10,367 bases of DNA from Dechloromonas sp. (GCA_017302355.1 JAFLDQ010000125.1:1-10367); one strand, 5' to 3'. Positions 1 to 7,382 are shown, numbered from the stretch's first letter. Program-made: numbers and translations. The notes: a model not told the origin generated them from the sequence alone.

Positions 1-49
1 TCCGGCCGGTGGCCTTGCTCCTGTCGGGATTGATTTTTTGAGGTTCTGC

Positions 50-1036
50 ATGTCTGTCTCTTCCCTTGCCGCTGTGGCGGAAAAACCCGTGGCCAAACCG
101 GCGGAACCGCGCTGGAATACCGAAGCCGTTCTGGCATTGTACGAGCTGCCGTTCATGGATCTGGTCTGGCGCGCCCAGCAGGTGCATCGCGAGCATTTCG
201 ATCCCAACGCCATTCAACGCTCGGCGCTGTTTTCGGTCAAGACCGGTGGCTGCTCGGAAAACTGCGGCTATTGCTCGCAATCGGCGCATCACAAGACCGA
301 GTTGGCGCGCGAGCGCCTGAAACCGGTCGAGGAAGTGGTGGCCGCCGCACGTGCCGCCAAGGAGGCCGGCGCTTCGCGCTTCTGCATGGGGGCGGCCTGG
401 CGCGGTCCCAAGGACGCCGATCTGGATTACGTGGAAGACATGGTGCGTCAGGTCAAGGCGCTGGGCATGGAAACCTGCGTGACGCTGGGCATGCTCAAGG
501 AAGAGCAGGCGGAGCGTCTGAAGCAGGCCGGACTGGATTATTACAACCATAACCTCGATACCGACGCCGAGTATTACGAGAATATTGTCACCACCCACAC
601 CCACGCCGATCGTATCGAGACCATCGAGCATGTCCAGGGTGCGGGCATCAAGGTCTGTTCCGGCGGAATCGTCGGCATGGGCGAATCGCGCAAGAACCGC
701 GCGGCGCTGATTGCGCAACTGGCCAGTCTGGCCACGCCGCCGCAATCGGTGCCGATCAACCATCTGGTGCCGATCGAAGGCACGCCGCTGGCCAATGTGC
801 CGCCGCTCGATCCCTTCGAATTTGTGCGTACCATCGCTGCCGCGCGCATCACCATGCCGGCGGCCTGGGTGCGGCTGTCCGCCGGGCGTGGCGAAATGAG
901 TGCCGAACTGCAGGCGCTTTGCTTCCTGGCTGGTGCCAATTCGATCTTCTATGGCGAGCGACTGTTGACCACCGACAACCCGGACTTCGCCAGCGACGAG
1001 GCGCTGTTCGATCGCCTCGGCCTGAAAGGCGTTTGA
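50..1036 (+). CDS. bioB: Biotin synthase (radical SAM)
   Basis: Biotin synthase inserts sulfur into dethiobiotin, the last step of biotin synthesis, in the cytoplasm. The 328-residue product has the radical-SAM cluster motif C68-x3-C72-x2-C75 ([10 protein letters not shown]), which binds the [4Fe-4S] cluster. C112 (FCMGAAW), C143 (ETCVTLGML) and C203 ([13 protein letters not shown]) match the three cysteines of the sacrificial [2Fe-2S] cluster in E. coli BioB (97, 128, 188), and the arginine of [10 protein letters not shown] matches its fourth ligand. Length is normal for the family. I chose ATG 50 because GAGG at 40-43 sits 6 nt upstream; the frame is open further up but has only a TTG at 38 without a better site. 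The stop overlaps the bioC start, so the two are translationally coupled. No promoter is visible in the 49 nt upstream, so bioB probably continues an operon entering from the left. Confidence 0.97.
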   Translation: MSVSSLAAVAEKPVAKPAEPRWNTEAVLALYELPFMDLVWRAQQVHREHFDPNAIQRSALFSVKTGGCSENCGYCSQSAHHKTELARERLKPVEEVVAAARAAKEAGASRFCMGAAWRGPKDADLDYVEDMVRQVKALGMETCVTLGMLKEEQAERLKQAGLDYYNHNLDTDAEYYENIVTTHTHADRIETIEHVQGAGIKVCSGGIVGMGESRKNRAALIAQLASLATPPQSVPINHLVPIEGTPLANVPPLDPFEFVRTIAAARITMPAAWVRLSAGRGEMSAELQALCFLAGANSIFYGERLLTTDNPDFASDEALFDRLGLKGV

Positions 1037-1911
1037 ATACCCAGCCCAGCCTGGTCGATCGCCGCCAGGTGCGGCGATCCTTTGCCGGGGTGGCGGCGAC
1101 TTACGATCGCCACGATTTTCTGGCGCGCGAGATCGATCGGCGCATGCAGGAACGCCTCGATTACGTGCGTATCGCCCCACGATTGATTGTCGATCTGGGC
1201 TGCGCTCGCGGCGGCAGCCTGCCGGGATTGCAGCAGCGTTACCCCGAAGCCGGGGTGTTGGGCGTGGATGTCGTTCCCGAGATGTTGCGCGCTGGCAAAC
1301 CCGCCGCCAACTGGCGGGATCGTCTGCCCTTCGCCCCGAAGCGCCCGTGCCGGGCGGCCGCCGATGCGCTGCGTCTCCCCCTTTCCAACGAATCTTGCGG
1401 ATTGGTCTGGTCCAATCTGTTGCTGCACTGGCTTGACGATCCGCTGCCGGCGCTCGCCGAGGCACATCGCGTGCTGGAAGTTGGCGGATTGCTGATGTTC
1501 TCGGCGCTGGGGCCGGATACCTTCAAGGAACTGCGCGCGGCTTTTGCCGATGGAAGCGCCCATACCCAGCGTTTTATCGACATGCATGACCTCGGCGACA
1601 TGCTGGTCGGCTGCGGTTTTGCCGACCCGGTCATGGACATGGAAACGCTGACCCTGACCTACTCTTCTTTCGACGCCTTGCTGGCCGAATTGCGGGCGGC
1701 GGGCGGGCGTTGCGCCATGCAGTCGCGGCGGCGCGGGTTGGCCGGAAAGGGGTTTGCGCAGGCGGTGCGCGCCGCCTATCCTGTGCAGGCGCGCGATGGG
1801 CAGTTGCCGGTGACCATCGAGGTGGTCTATGGCCATGCCTGGAAGGCGGCCCCGCGTGTTGCGCCGGATGGCCGGGCGATTGTGCGTTTCTTTGACAAGA
1901 AGCCCGACTGA
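1033..1911 (+). CDS. bioC: Malonyl-[ACP] O-methyltransferase BioC
   Basis: BioC methylates malonyl-ACP (or malonyl-CoA) so that fatty-acid synthesis enzymes can build the pimeloyl chain of biotin. The 292-residue product has a class I SAM-methyltransferase fold: motif I DLGCARG (about residues 54-60, a variant of DLGCGTG), the acidic motif GVDVVPEML (77-85) and the post-core segment [13 protein letters not shown], typical of BioC. The start is inferred as TTG 1033-1035, which shares bases with the bioB TGA (1034-1036). AAAGG at 1025-1029 precedes it by only 3 nt, which suits coupled translation but is not a strong independent site. A GTG near 1070 would give a shorter product and cut into the conserved [12 protein letters not shown] segment. 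The gene ends 13 nt before the convergent HDOD gene. Adjacency to bioB supports the assignment over a generic methyltransferase. Confidence 0.92.
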   Translation: MNTQPSLVDRRQVRRSFAGVAATYDRHDFLAREIDRRMQERLDYVRIAPRLIVDLGCARGGSLPGLQQRYPEAGVLGVDVVPEMLRAGKPAANWRDRLPFAPKRPCRAAADALRLPLSNESCGLVWSNLLLHWLDDPLPALAEAHRVLEVGGLLMFSALGPDTFKELRAAFADGSAHTQRFIDMHDLGDMLVGCGFADPVMDMETLTLTYSSFDALLAELRAAGGRCAMQSRRRGLAGKGFAQAVRAAYPVQARDGQLPVTIEVVYGHAWKAAPRVAPDGRAIVRFFDKKPD

Positions 1912-1924
1912 GTTTTCCGGCCGG

Positions 1925-2761
1925 TCAGGCCGCGAGTGCCGCCCGCAATTCGCGCATTTCGTCGGCGGATTCGTCGAGCAGCGCCGCATAGCGCTCGCGG
2001 ATCTCGGCGGCGTTCTCCGGTTCGATGGCGCTGGTTCCGTCGGTGAGCCATTCGAAACCGTTGTCGGAGAGCAGGTTGGCAAAATAGATCACGTCGCGCA
2101 GTGTGCAAGGGGTATCGGCCTCGCGCAGATGATCGTGGTCACGCACCGCATCGACGATACGTTCGGGCAGGCCGAGAATATGCAGCAGGCTCTCGCCGAT
2201 GCTTTCGTGCCAGCCGATCAGCAATTCGATCAGCGCTTCTTCGTCGCTGCGGTAAAGCTCATGTTCGGCGGCGCGGTAGAGCAGGTAGAAAATGCCGATA
2301 TCGTGCACCAGTCCGGCCAATAGGGCCTCGTCGGGATTGACCCGACCGACGCGGCGGGCCAGCACCCGGGCGGTGGCGGCCACCTTGAGCGAGTGTTCCC
2401 AGGTCTGTTTGGCGAAATGGTCGAAGGTGCCCATCGACTTGGATTTCATGATCTGGTCCATGGCCACCGCCAGCGAGGTGGTGCGCACCGCCTGGAAGCC
2501 CAGCCGGGTGATGGCGGTCTTCAGATCCGAAATGGTTTTGCCGGAGGGGTTGTAAACCACCGAATTGGCCAGGCGCAGCAATTTGCTGGCGATCAGCGGC
2601 TCGAGCGCGACGGCGCGGGCCACCTGATCGAGCGATACTTCCGGATCTCCGAGGGTGTTACGTACCATGACGGCAGCGTCAAGACTGGTCGGGAAATTGA
2701 CCTCGCCCGAAAGATCCTGGGCGATATCCTCAAGGATTCTGAAGTGCTTGTTGTCGGACAC
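1925..2761 (-). CDS. HDOD-domain signalling protein
   Basis: A 278-residue soluble protein dominated by an HDOD domain (about residues 18-215), a degenerate relative of HD phosphohydrolases found in bacterial signalling proteins; its biochemical activity is generally unknown. The N-terminal half has the usual FPTSLDAAVMVRNTLGDPEVSLDQVARAV start and SKLLRLANSVVYN. It keeps WEHS (H123) and VHDIG (H153, D154), so some metal-binding residues of true HD domains persist, but the full catalytic set is not obvious. The C-terminal 60 residues are Glu- and Ala-rich and probably helical. The start is GTG 2761, with GGGG about 8 nt upstream, only 5 nt after the CBS gene stop, so the two are co-transcribed and probably co-translated. 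No receiver, PAS or GGDEF domain is present. Family assignment is firm; role unknown. Confidence 0.88.
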   Translation of the reverse strand: MSDNKHFRILEDIAQDLSGEVNFPTSLDAAVMVRNTLGDPEVSLDQVARAVALEPLIASKLLRLANSVVYNPSGKTISDLKTAITRLGFQAVRTTSLAVAMDQIMKSKSMGTFDHFAKQTWEHSLKVAATARVLARRVGRVNPDEALLAGLVHDIGIFYLLYRAAEHELYRSDEEALIELLIGWHESIGESLLHILGLPERIVDAVRDHDHLREADTPCTLRDVIYFANLLSDNGFEWLTDGTSAIEPENAAEIRERYAALLDESADEMRELRAALAA

Positions 2762-2766
2762 GTTGC

Positions 2767-3198
2767 TTACCCCGTGATATAGCGCTCCAACTCGCCGATG
2801 ATGAAACGCTGGTTGCAGATGATTTCCTTGACCAGGTCGCCGATCGAGACGATGCCGATCACCTCGCCATCATCGGAGAGAACGGGCAGATGGCGGAAGT
2901 GCTTCTCGGTCATCAGCGCCATGCATTCGTCGACGGTCGCGGTCAGGGTGACATAGGCGACCTTGTCGCTCATGATTTCGCTGACCAGTGTTTCCTTCGA
3001 GCTCTTGCCATGAAGGATCAGCTTGCGCGCATAATCGCGCTCGGTGAAGATGCCGACCAGATTCTCGCCATCGAGGACGAGAAGCGCGCCGACGTCGTGC
3101 ATGGCCATCAGGTTCAGCGCATGGAAGACGGAATCGCCAGGCGTCACGACGGCGAGAGGCCGATTCTTGGCGGCCAGCATTTGCTTGAGTGTAATCAC
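2767..3198 (-). CDS. Tandem CBS-domain protein
   Basis: A 143-residue protein consisting almost entirely of two CBS motifs (about residues 8-62 and 74-128), which together make one Bateman module. Such modules bind adenine nucleotides or related ligands and act as cytoplasmic energy or nucleotide sensors. The signature segments VGIFTERDYARKLI (end of the first repeat) and IGIVSIGDLVKEII (end of the second) are clear. There is no attached enzyme or transporter domain, so any effector must be a separate protein; the HDOD gene 5 nt downstream is the obvious candidate. The start is GTG 3198, supported by GAGGAG 7 nt upstream. The ligand cannot be read from the sequence. Confidence 0.9.
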   Translation of the reverse strand: MITLKQMLAAKNRPLAVVTPGDSVFHALNLMAMHDVGALLVLDGENLVGIFTERDYARKLILHGKSSKETLVSEIMSDKVAYVTLTATVDECMALMTEKHFRHLPVLSDDGEVIGIVSIGDLVKEIICNQRFIIGELERYITG

Positions 3199-3238
3199 GT
3201 TGGGTCTCCTCGACGGGGTTGATCGGTCCTGTCAGCGC

Positions 3239-3267
3239 AGTCTATCCGCGAGCCGCGCGAATGCCAA
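3239..3267 (-). promoter_or_regulatory. Candidate sigma-70 promoter of the CBS-HDOD operon
   Basis: Reading the minus strand, TTGGCA (3267-3262, 5 of 6 to the -35 consensus) is followed after 17 nt by TAGACT (3244-3239, 4 of 6 to the -10 consensus). This would start transcription about 35-40 nt before the CBS GTG at 3198. It lies between the cytochrome c4 terminator and the CBS gene, where a promoter is expected. Read by eye only. Confidence 0.42.
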
Positions 3268-3283
3268 GATGACAAGGCCGACG

Positions 3284-3316
3284 CAAAGGGAAAAGGCAGC
3301 CTCGACCGCCTTTCCC
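3284..3316 (-). terminator. Likely intrinsic terminator of the cytochrome c4 gene
   Basis: Ten nt past the cytochrome stop (minus strand), GGGAAAGGC (3316-3308) can pair with GCCTTTTCCC (3297-3288), leaving one bulged base, and is followed by TTTG. The T tract is short, so termination may be partial, but position and orientation fit the end of the cytochrome gene. Confidence 0.5.
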
Positions 3317-3326
3317 GACGGCAGGC

Positions 3327-3962
3327 CTAGCGCAGGCCGGCGGCGTATTCCGCCACGGCCTTGATCTCGGTGTCCGACATCTTGGCGGCGATGGTCCGCA
3401 TCATGTTTTCGGGATCGTTGTTGCGCTCGTCGTTGCGGAACGCCTTCAGTTGCGCCTCGGTGTATTCGGCATACTGGCCGGACAGGCGCGGGTACTGCGC
3501 GGGCATGCCGGCGCCGCTCGGGCCGTGGCAGCCGGCGCACGCCGGAACCCCCTTGCGGAAATCGCCCTGACGCCAGATCTTCTGGCCGAGGGCGATCTTC
3601 GCTTCATCCGTGGCGGCGGCGGGCTTCAGCTTCTGCCCGGAAAACCAGGCGGCGAGATTCCTCATGTCTTCGTCGGAGAGCGCCGCGACCATGCCGGCCA
3701 TGATGGCGTTGTTGCGGGCGGCGGGCTTGCCGTCGACCGCCTTGAAGTTCTTCATCTGCTTGTACAGATATTCCTCGCCCTGGCCGGCGAGGCTCGGGTT
3801 GGCGCCGGCGGCGCTGTTGCCGTCAACGCCATGACAGGCGACACAGACGGCCTCGGCGATGGCCTTGCCCTTGGCGGGGTCTGCCTTGCCCTTGGCTTCC
3901 TCAGCCGCGTGAGACAGGAAAGGGGTGGCAAGAAGGATGGCGATTGCCGCGGTACGGATCAT
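3327..3962 (-). CDS. Periplasmic diheme cytochrome c4
   Basis: A 211-residue exported cytochrome with two class I c-type heme domains, matching the c4 family, which carries electrons in the periplasm, commonly to terminal oxidases. The N-terminus is a signal peptide ([19 protein letters not shown], likely cut after A19). Heme sites are C40-VA-C43-H44 and C142-AG-C145-H146, each followed by the methionine-containing stretch that supplies the axial ligand ([14 protein letters not shown] and [15 protein letters not shown]). Length and the duplicated architecture are normal for c4. I chose ATG 3962 because AGGAG lies 7 nt upstream and the signal peptide begins there; the frame stays open far upstream, but that extension runs antisense through engB and is not real. 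It is divergent from engB, a frequent arrangement in this bacterial group. A weak terminator follows. Confidence 0.95.
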   Translation of the reverse strand: MIRTAAIAILLATPFLSHAAEEAKGKADPAKGKAIAEAVCVACHGVDGNSAAGANPSLAGQGEEYLYKQMKNFKAVDGKPAARNNAIMAGMVAALSDEDMRNLAAWFSGQKLKPAAATDEAKIALGQKIWRQGDFRKGVPACAGCHGPSGAGMPAQYPRLSGQYAEYTEAQLKAFRNDERNNDPENMMRTIAAKMSDTEIKAVAEYAAGLR

Positions 3963-4019
3963 TTTCGAACTCCTAGTGCGCGTCTTGGGGCGCTTTGGCC
4001 GGAACGGAAGTTTCAAACC

Positions 4020-4028
4020 TGTTATTCT
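4020..4028 (+). promoter_or_regulatory. Candidate extended -10 promoter element for engB
   Basis: In the 108-nt divergent region between cytochrome c4 and engB, TG-T-TATTCT (4020-4028) matches an extended -10 element (TGn plus 4-5 of 6 bases of TATAAT). No good -35 is found 16-18 nt upstream, as is common for extended -10 promoters. Transcription would start near 4035, giving a leader of about 35 nt. I found no convincing minus-strand promoter for the cytochrome gene in this gap. Confidence 0.3.
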
Positions 4029-4035
4029 ATAGTAC

Positions 4036-4070
4036 TTCTCCGCCGCCTTGGCGGCACCCGAGAGTTTTTT
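4036..4070 (+). promoter_or_regulatory. Terminator-like hairpin and T6 abutting the engB start
   Basis: GCCGCC (4042-4047) and GGCGGC (4050-4055) form a short strong stem. Outside it TTCTC (4036-4040) can pair with GAGAG (4060-4064), one pair being a G.U wobble, with an asymmetric internal loop between. Six T residues (4065-4070) follow at once and then the ATG of engB. The GAGAG is also the only SD-like sequence, so the fold could limit ribosome access or cause premature termination. This is a structural reading by eye. Confidence 0.35.
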
Positions 4071-4733
4071 ATGCCCTTGTTCCAGCAGGCGGTCTTTCAG
4101 ACCACCGTCGCCCATCTCCGCGACCTGCCGCGGGATGCCGTCCGCGAGGTGGCGTTTGCCGGACGTTCCAATGCCGGCAAGTCGTCGGCGATCAACACGC
4201 TGGCGGGACGGGTGCGGCTGGCCTACGTCAGCAAGACGCCGGGCCGCACGCAGCATCTCAACTACTTCACGCTCGCGGCGGGCCGGTATTTCGTCGATCT
4301 CCCCGGCTATGGCTATGCCAGGGCGCCGGAGGGGATCCGCGCGCAATGGGAGGGACTGGTCGGGCCCTATCTCGGCAAGCGCGAGCAGCTGGCCGGACTC
4401 GTCGTCATCATGGATATCCGGCGCCCGCTGACCGATCTCGATCTGCGGCTGACCGACTGGTTCCGGCCGACCGGACGGCCGATCCACATCCTGCTCTCGA
4501 AGGCGGACAAGCTGAGCCGGCAGGAGCAACTGACGACCCTGCGGGCGGTAAAGGCGGAACTGGCGACCTGGGGCGATGCCGGTCTGTACTCGGTGCAACT
4601 CTTCTCCAGCCTGAAACGAACGGGTGTCGAAGAAGCCGAAGCCCTGCTCGGCGACTGGCTGGGCATCGAAGGCAAGGCGCCGGAAAACAAAAGGCCTCCG
4701 GAAAGGGGGAGTCCGGAGGCCAAACTGCCTTGA
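4071..4733 (+). CDS. engB: Ribosome biogenesis GTPase YihA/YsxC (EngB)
   Basis: An essential-type GTPase of the TrmE-Era-EngA-EngB superfamily that helps assemble the 50S subunit. The 220-residue protein has G1 GRSNAGKSS (31-39), the G2 region [12 protein letters not shown] (55-66), G3 DLPGYGYA (76-83) and G4 SKAD (143-146), all in the order and form characteristic of EngB, which is small and has no extra domains. ATG 4071 fits the family N-terminus ([19 protein letters not shown]); the only SD-like sequence is GAGAG at 4060-4064, inside a predicted hairpin. The last 15 codons, a charged low-complexity tail, coincide with the terminator stem of a minus-strand small RNA, so this tail may be shaped by RNA structure rather than protein function. 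Confidence 0.96.
   Translation: MPLFQQAVFQTTVAHLRDLPRDAVREVAFAGRSNAGKSSAINTLAGRVRLAYVSKTPGRTQHLNYFTLAAGRYFVDLPGYGYARAPEGIRAQWEGLVGPYLGKREQLAGLVVIMDIRRPLTDLDLRLTDWFRPTGRPIHILLSKADKLSRQEQLTTLRAVKAELATWGDAGLYSVQLFSSLKRTGVEEAEALLGDWLGIEGKAPENKRPPERGSPEAKLP
4684..4721 (-). terminator. Strong intrinsic terminator of the minus-strand small RNA
   Basis: A perfect 10-bp GC-rich stem (4721-4712 with 4702-4693) with a 9-nt loop is followed on the minus strand by TTTTGTTTT (4692-4684). On the plus strand the same stem is followed by AAACTGCC, so it cannot be a classical terminator for engB. It lies inside the engB reading frame. Confidence 0.8.
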
Positions 4734-4787
4734 CGTGGTCAAGACGCCCGCTCAGGGAGGGGGAGCGAGAGACGGCGCGCGCCGTCT
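4684..4787 (-). ncRNA. Candidate small RNA antisense to the engB-hemB junction (anti-hemB motif-like)
   Basis: Seen directly, reading the minus strand from about 4787: (1) a perfect 18-nt palindrome AGACGGC-GCGC-GCCGTCT (4787-4770); (2) hairpin CGCTC / loop CCCCTCCCT / GAGCG (4767-4749); (3) hairpin CTTGAC / CAC / GTCAAG (4743-4729); (4) a perfect 10-bp stem GGCCTCCGGA / loop CTCCCCCTT / TCCGGAGGCC (4721-4693) followed by TTTTGTTTT. A sigma-E-like promoter ends 7 nt before hairpin 1. Predicted length is about 104 nt, typical of a bacterial sRNA. Only the minus strand has the T tract, so the RNA reads opposite to hemB. Two loops are C-rich (CCCCUCCCU and CUCCCCCUU) and complementary to SD sequences such as GGGGGAG, suggesting trans-acting repression of translation (inference). 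From memory, an 'anti-hemB' RNA motif with two hairpins and a terminator near hemB is known from comparative genomics of betaproteobacteria; this is probably that family, which I could not verify here. The 3' 50 nt overlap the engB coding end. Confidence 0.72.
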
Positions 4788-4793
4788 GCATTC

Positions 4794-4822
4794 TCTGACG
4801 CCGATCAATGCGAAAAAGTTCC
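4794..4822 (-). promoter_or_regulatory. Sigma-E-like promoter driving the small RNA
   Basis: On the minus strand GGAACTT (4822-4816, followed by TTT as in the extended E. coli sigma-E -35) is separated by 16 nt from GTCAGA (4799-4794). The consensus for RpoE-type ECF factors is GGAACTT, about 16 nt, then GTCnAA/TCTGA, so the -35 is perfect and the -10 has one mismatch. A start at about 4787-4785 would place the first hairpin at the 5' end of the RNA. No comparable sigma-70 promoter is seen here. Confidence 0.6.
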
Positions 4823-4828
4823 GTTGTG

Positions 4829-4842
4829 CGCGAATATTCGCG
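4829..4842. repeat. 14-bp perfect palindrome upstream of the sRNA promoter and hemB
   Basis: CGCGAATATTCGCG is perfectly self-complementary. It lies 6 nt upstream of the sRNA -35 element and 24 nt before the hemB ATG, a place where a dimeric regulator could act on either transcript. No regulator family is recognised from the sequence, and chance cannot be excluded. Confidence 0.4.
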
Positions 4843-4857
4843 ATTCGAATGGCTTGA

Positions 4858-5962
<1,105 letters not shown>

Positions 5963-5990
5963 GAAGCGCTGATTCTTCCCTTGGCCAGCA

Positions 5991-6012
5991 CAAAGGGCGG
6001 GATGGGCCGCCC
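5991..6012 (-). terminator. Weak intrinsic terminator after slmA
   Basis: On the minus strand GGGCGG (6012-6007) / CCCATC / CCGCCC (6000-5995) is followed by TTTG, starting 9 nt after the slmA stop. The stem is only 6 bp and the T tract is short, so it may be inefficient. Confidence 0.42.
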
Positions 6013-6020
6013 ATTGTCGT

Positions 6021-6632
6021 TCAGGCGTTGACCGGCGCGCCCGACTGCGACAGGCAGGCGAAGTACAGCATGCGCCACTGTTGCGGCCACTGCGCCAGCG
6101 GTTCGCGGACGAAACCGCTGCGCGCGTACTGTTCCCAGCGGCCGACGACATAGCAGCGCAGCAGGTTCGCCAGCGCTCCGAAGTCGGCGCCGGGTTTCAG
6201 GGATTCCTGTGTCGCGGCGATGCGCAGCGCCTGCTTCAGGGCGGCTTCGATCTTGTCGAGCAGGGCGTTGATGCGCCCCTGCAGGCGCTCATTCTCATTG
6301 ACCAGGGCGTCGCCGATCAGGACGCGCGTCATGCCGCGATTCTTCTGGGAGAAACTCAGCAGCAGTCCGAGGATCGCTTCGACCTGCTTCAGGCCCTGCG
6401 CTTCTTCCGACGTGATCTGGTTGATCACCCCGAACAGGCTCTGTTCGATGAATTCGATCAGTCCCTCGAACATCTGCGCCTTGCTCGCGAAATGCCGGTA
6501 GAGGGCGGCTTCCGAGCACTCGAGCCGGGCCGCCAGGGCGGCGGTGGTGATCTTCTCCCCCTTCGGGGTCTCCAGCATCTCGGCCAGGGTTTGCAGAATC
6601 TGCAGGCGGCGTTCGCCGGGCTTGATGGCCAT
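6021..6632 (-). CDS. slmA: SlmA-like nucleoid occlusion factor (TetR family)
   Basis: A 203-residue TetR-family DNA-binding protein. The N-terminal helix-turn-helix (about residues 28-48, ITTAALAARLECSEAALYRHF) and the following SKAQMFEGLIEFIEQSLFGVINQI, plus ERLQGRINALLDKIEAALKQALR in the ligand domain, closely match gammaproteobacterial SlmA, which binds palindromic sites on the chromosome and blocks FtsZ assembly over the nucleoid. In betaproteobacteria the match is by family likeness, so a role in FtsZ inhibition is inferred. ATG 6632 has AAGGAG 4 nt upstream. The gene lies 44 nt after the nucleotidase gene on the same strand, and a consensus -10 overlaps that gene's stop, so slmA may have its own promoter as well as read-through from argB. 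Confidence 0.85.
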   Translation of the reverse strand: MAIKPGERRLQILQTLAEMLETPKGEKITTAALAARLECSEAALYRHFASKAQMFEGLIEFIEQSLFGVINQITSEEAQGLKQVEAILGLLLSFSQKNRGMTRVLIGDALVNENERLQGRINALLDKIEAALKQALRIAATQESLKPGADFGALANLLRCYVVGRWEQYARSGFVREPLAQWPQQWRMLYFACLSQSGAPVNA

Positions 6633-6675
6633 GGTTCTCCTTCTGTCGGATCTGGTGTGCGGATTTTGGCCGGGA

Positions 6676-6681
6676 ATTATA
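6676..6681 (-). promoter_or_regulatory. Consensus -10 (TATAAT) for slmA
   Basis: The minus strand carries a perfect TATAAT (6681-6676) that includes the TAA stop of the upstream nucleotidase gene, 43 nt before the slmA ATG. No clear -35 is found 16-18 nt upstream. Position supports a slmA promoter; strength is uncertain. Confidence 0.38.
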
Positions 6682-7315
6682 GTCGACCGCAGCGGCCAGG
6701 GAGTTCGAGGACCGAGGTGATTTTCGCATCCACGCTGGGGGAGCGGCGCGAGCCAGCGCTCACCCACACGGTCTTCATGCCGAGTTTCTTGGCCGCGACG
6801 AGGTTGGCCAGGCTGTCCTCGACCATGATGCAGCGGCGCGGGTCGAGGCGTTCCGCCCGGAGCAGGGCGCGGAAGCCGGAAAGCATCGGCTTGGGCCGAT
6901 AGCGGACGCTCTCGACCGAATAGACCGCATCGAAGCAAGCGCCGAGTCCGGTGATGTCGAGGATGGCGGCGGCATAGTGACGCGGCGCGTTGGAAAAGAG
7001 GATCTTGCGCCCCGGCAGGCGGCGCAGGGCGTGAATGACCGGGCGCTCGAAGACGACCATGCGCCTGAGGTCGGGAAACTGGTGGGTGGCGTGGAGGAAA
7101 TGGCCGGGGTCGGCGCCGTGGTGACGGATCAGGCCGAGCAGCGTCGCTCCGTAGCGAACCCAGTACTCCTGGCGGATGGCGGCGGCCTGGTCATGGTCGA
7201 CACCGAGATGGTGCGCGATGTACTCGGTCATCGCGCGGTTGATGTGGGGAAAGATGTGCGGGCTTGCCTGATGCAGCGTGTTGTCGAGGTCGAACAGCCA
7301 GACGGGTCGGTTCAT
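6677..7315 (-). CDS. HAD-family pyrimidine 5'-nucleotidase
   Basis: A 212-residue haloacid-dehalogenase-superfamily phosphatase, most like the pyrimidine 5'-nucleotidase group (yeast Sdt1/Phm8-like), which dephosphorylates nucleoside monophosphates and may clear damaged ones. Motif I is FDLDNTL with nucleophile D9 and D11; motif II LFSNA (S108); motif III K142 in YRPKPMLSGF; motif IV VEDSLANL (D167). The cap is a helical C1 insert between motifs I and II. ATG 7315 is supported by AGGA 6 nt upstream; an in-frame extension to 7354 gives a poorly conserved Arg-rich tail before the usual PVWLFDLDNTL and is not preferred. It lies between argB and slmA on the same strand. Substrate is inferred from family resemblance. 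Confidence 0.85.
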   Translation of the reverse strand: MNRPVWLFDLDNTLHQASPHIFPHINRAMTEYIAHHLGVDHDQAAAIRQEYWVRYGATLLGLIRHHGADPGHFLHATHQFPDLRRMVVFERPVIHALRRLPGRKILFSNAPRHYAAAILDITGLGACFDAVYSVESVRYRPKPMLSGFRALLRAERLDPRRCIMVEDSLANLVAAKKLGMKTVWVSAGSRRSPSVDAKITSVLELPGRCGRL

Positions 7316-7382
7316 CGGGAATCCTGTCTCCGGCCGCTCGCCACGTTCGCGCAACCTGCCCGCGGCAGCTTGGCCTGAGCCG

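Noticed and set aside
3..41. Possible C-terminal tail of an upstream gene ([12 protein letters not shown], stop at 39-41)
   Set aside because: The hydrophobic tail and the stop overlapping the bioB SD are suggestive, but 12 codons are too few to support a gene call.
1912..1924. Bidirectional terminator between bioC and the HDOD gene
   Set aside because: The gap is 13 nt; TTTT and a CCGGCCGG palindrome are present but no stem of useful length followed by T residues on either strand.
949..2082. Long minus-strand open frame of 377 codons antisense to bioC
   Set aside because: It is antisense to a clear methyltransferase gene, has no recognisable domain, and crosses the convergent HDOD gene. 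Long shadow frames are expected at this G+C.
4693..4721. The 10-bp inverted repeat as a terminator for engB on the plus strand
   Set aside because: On the plus strand it is followed by AAACTGCC with no T tract and lies before the stop codon. The T tract is on the minus strand only.
3963..4742. N-terminal extension of the cytochrome c4 frame across engB
   Set aside because: A signal peptide and a good SD fix the start at 3962. The extension is just an open frame antisense to engB.
6081..6902. 273-codon plus-strand frame antisense to slmA and the nucleotidase
   Set aside because: No domain is recognisable and both minus-strand genes are well supported by motifs and ribosome binding sites.
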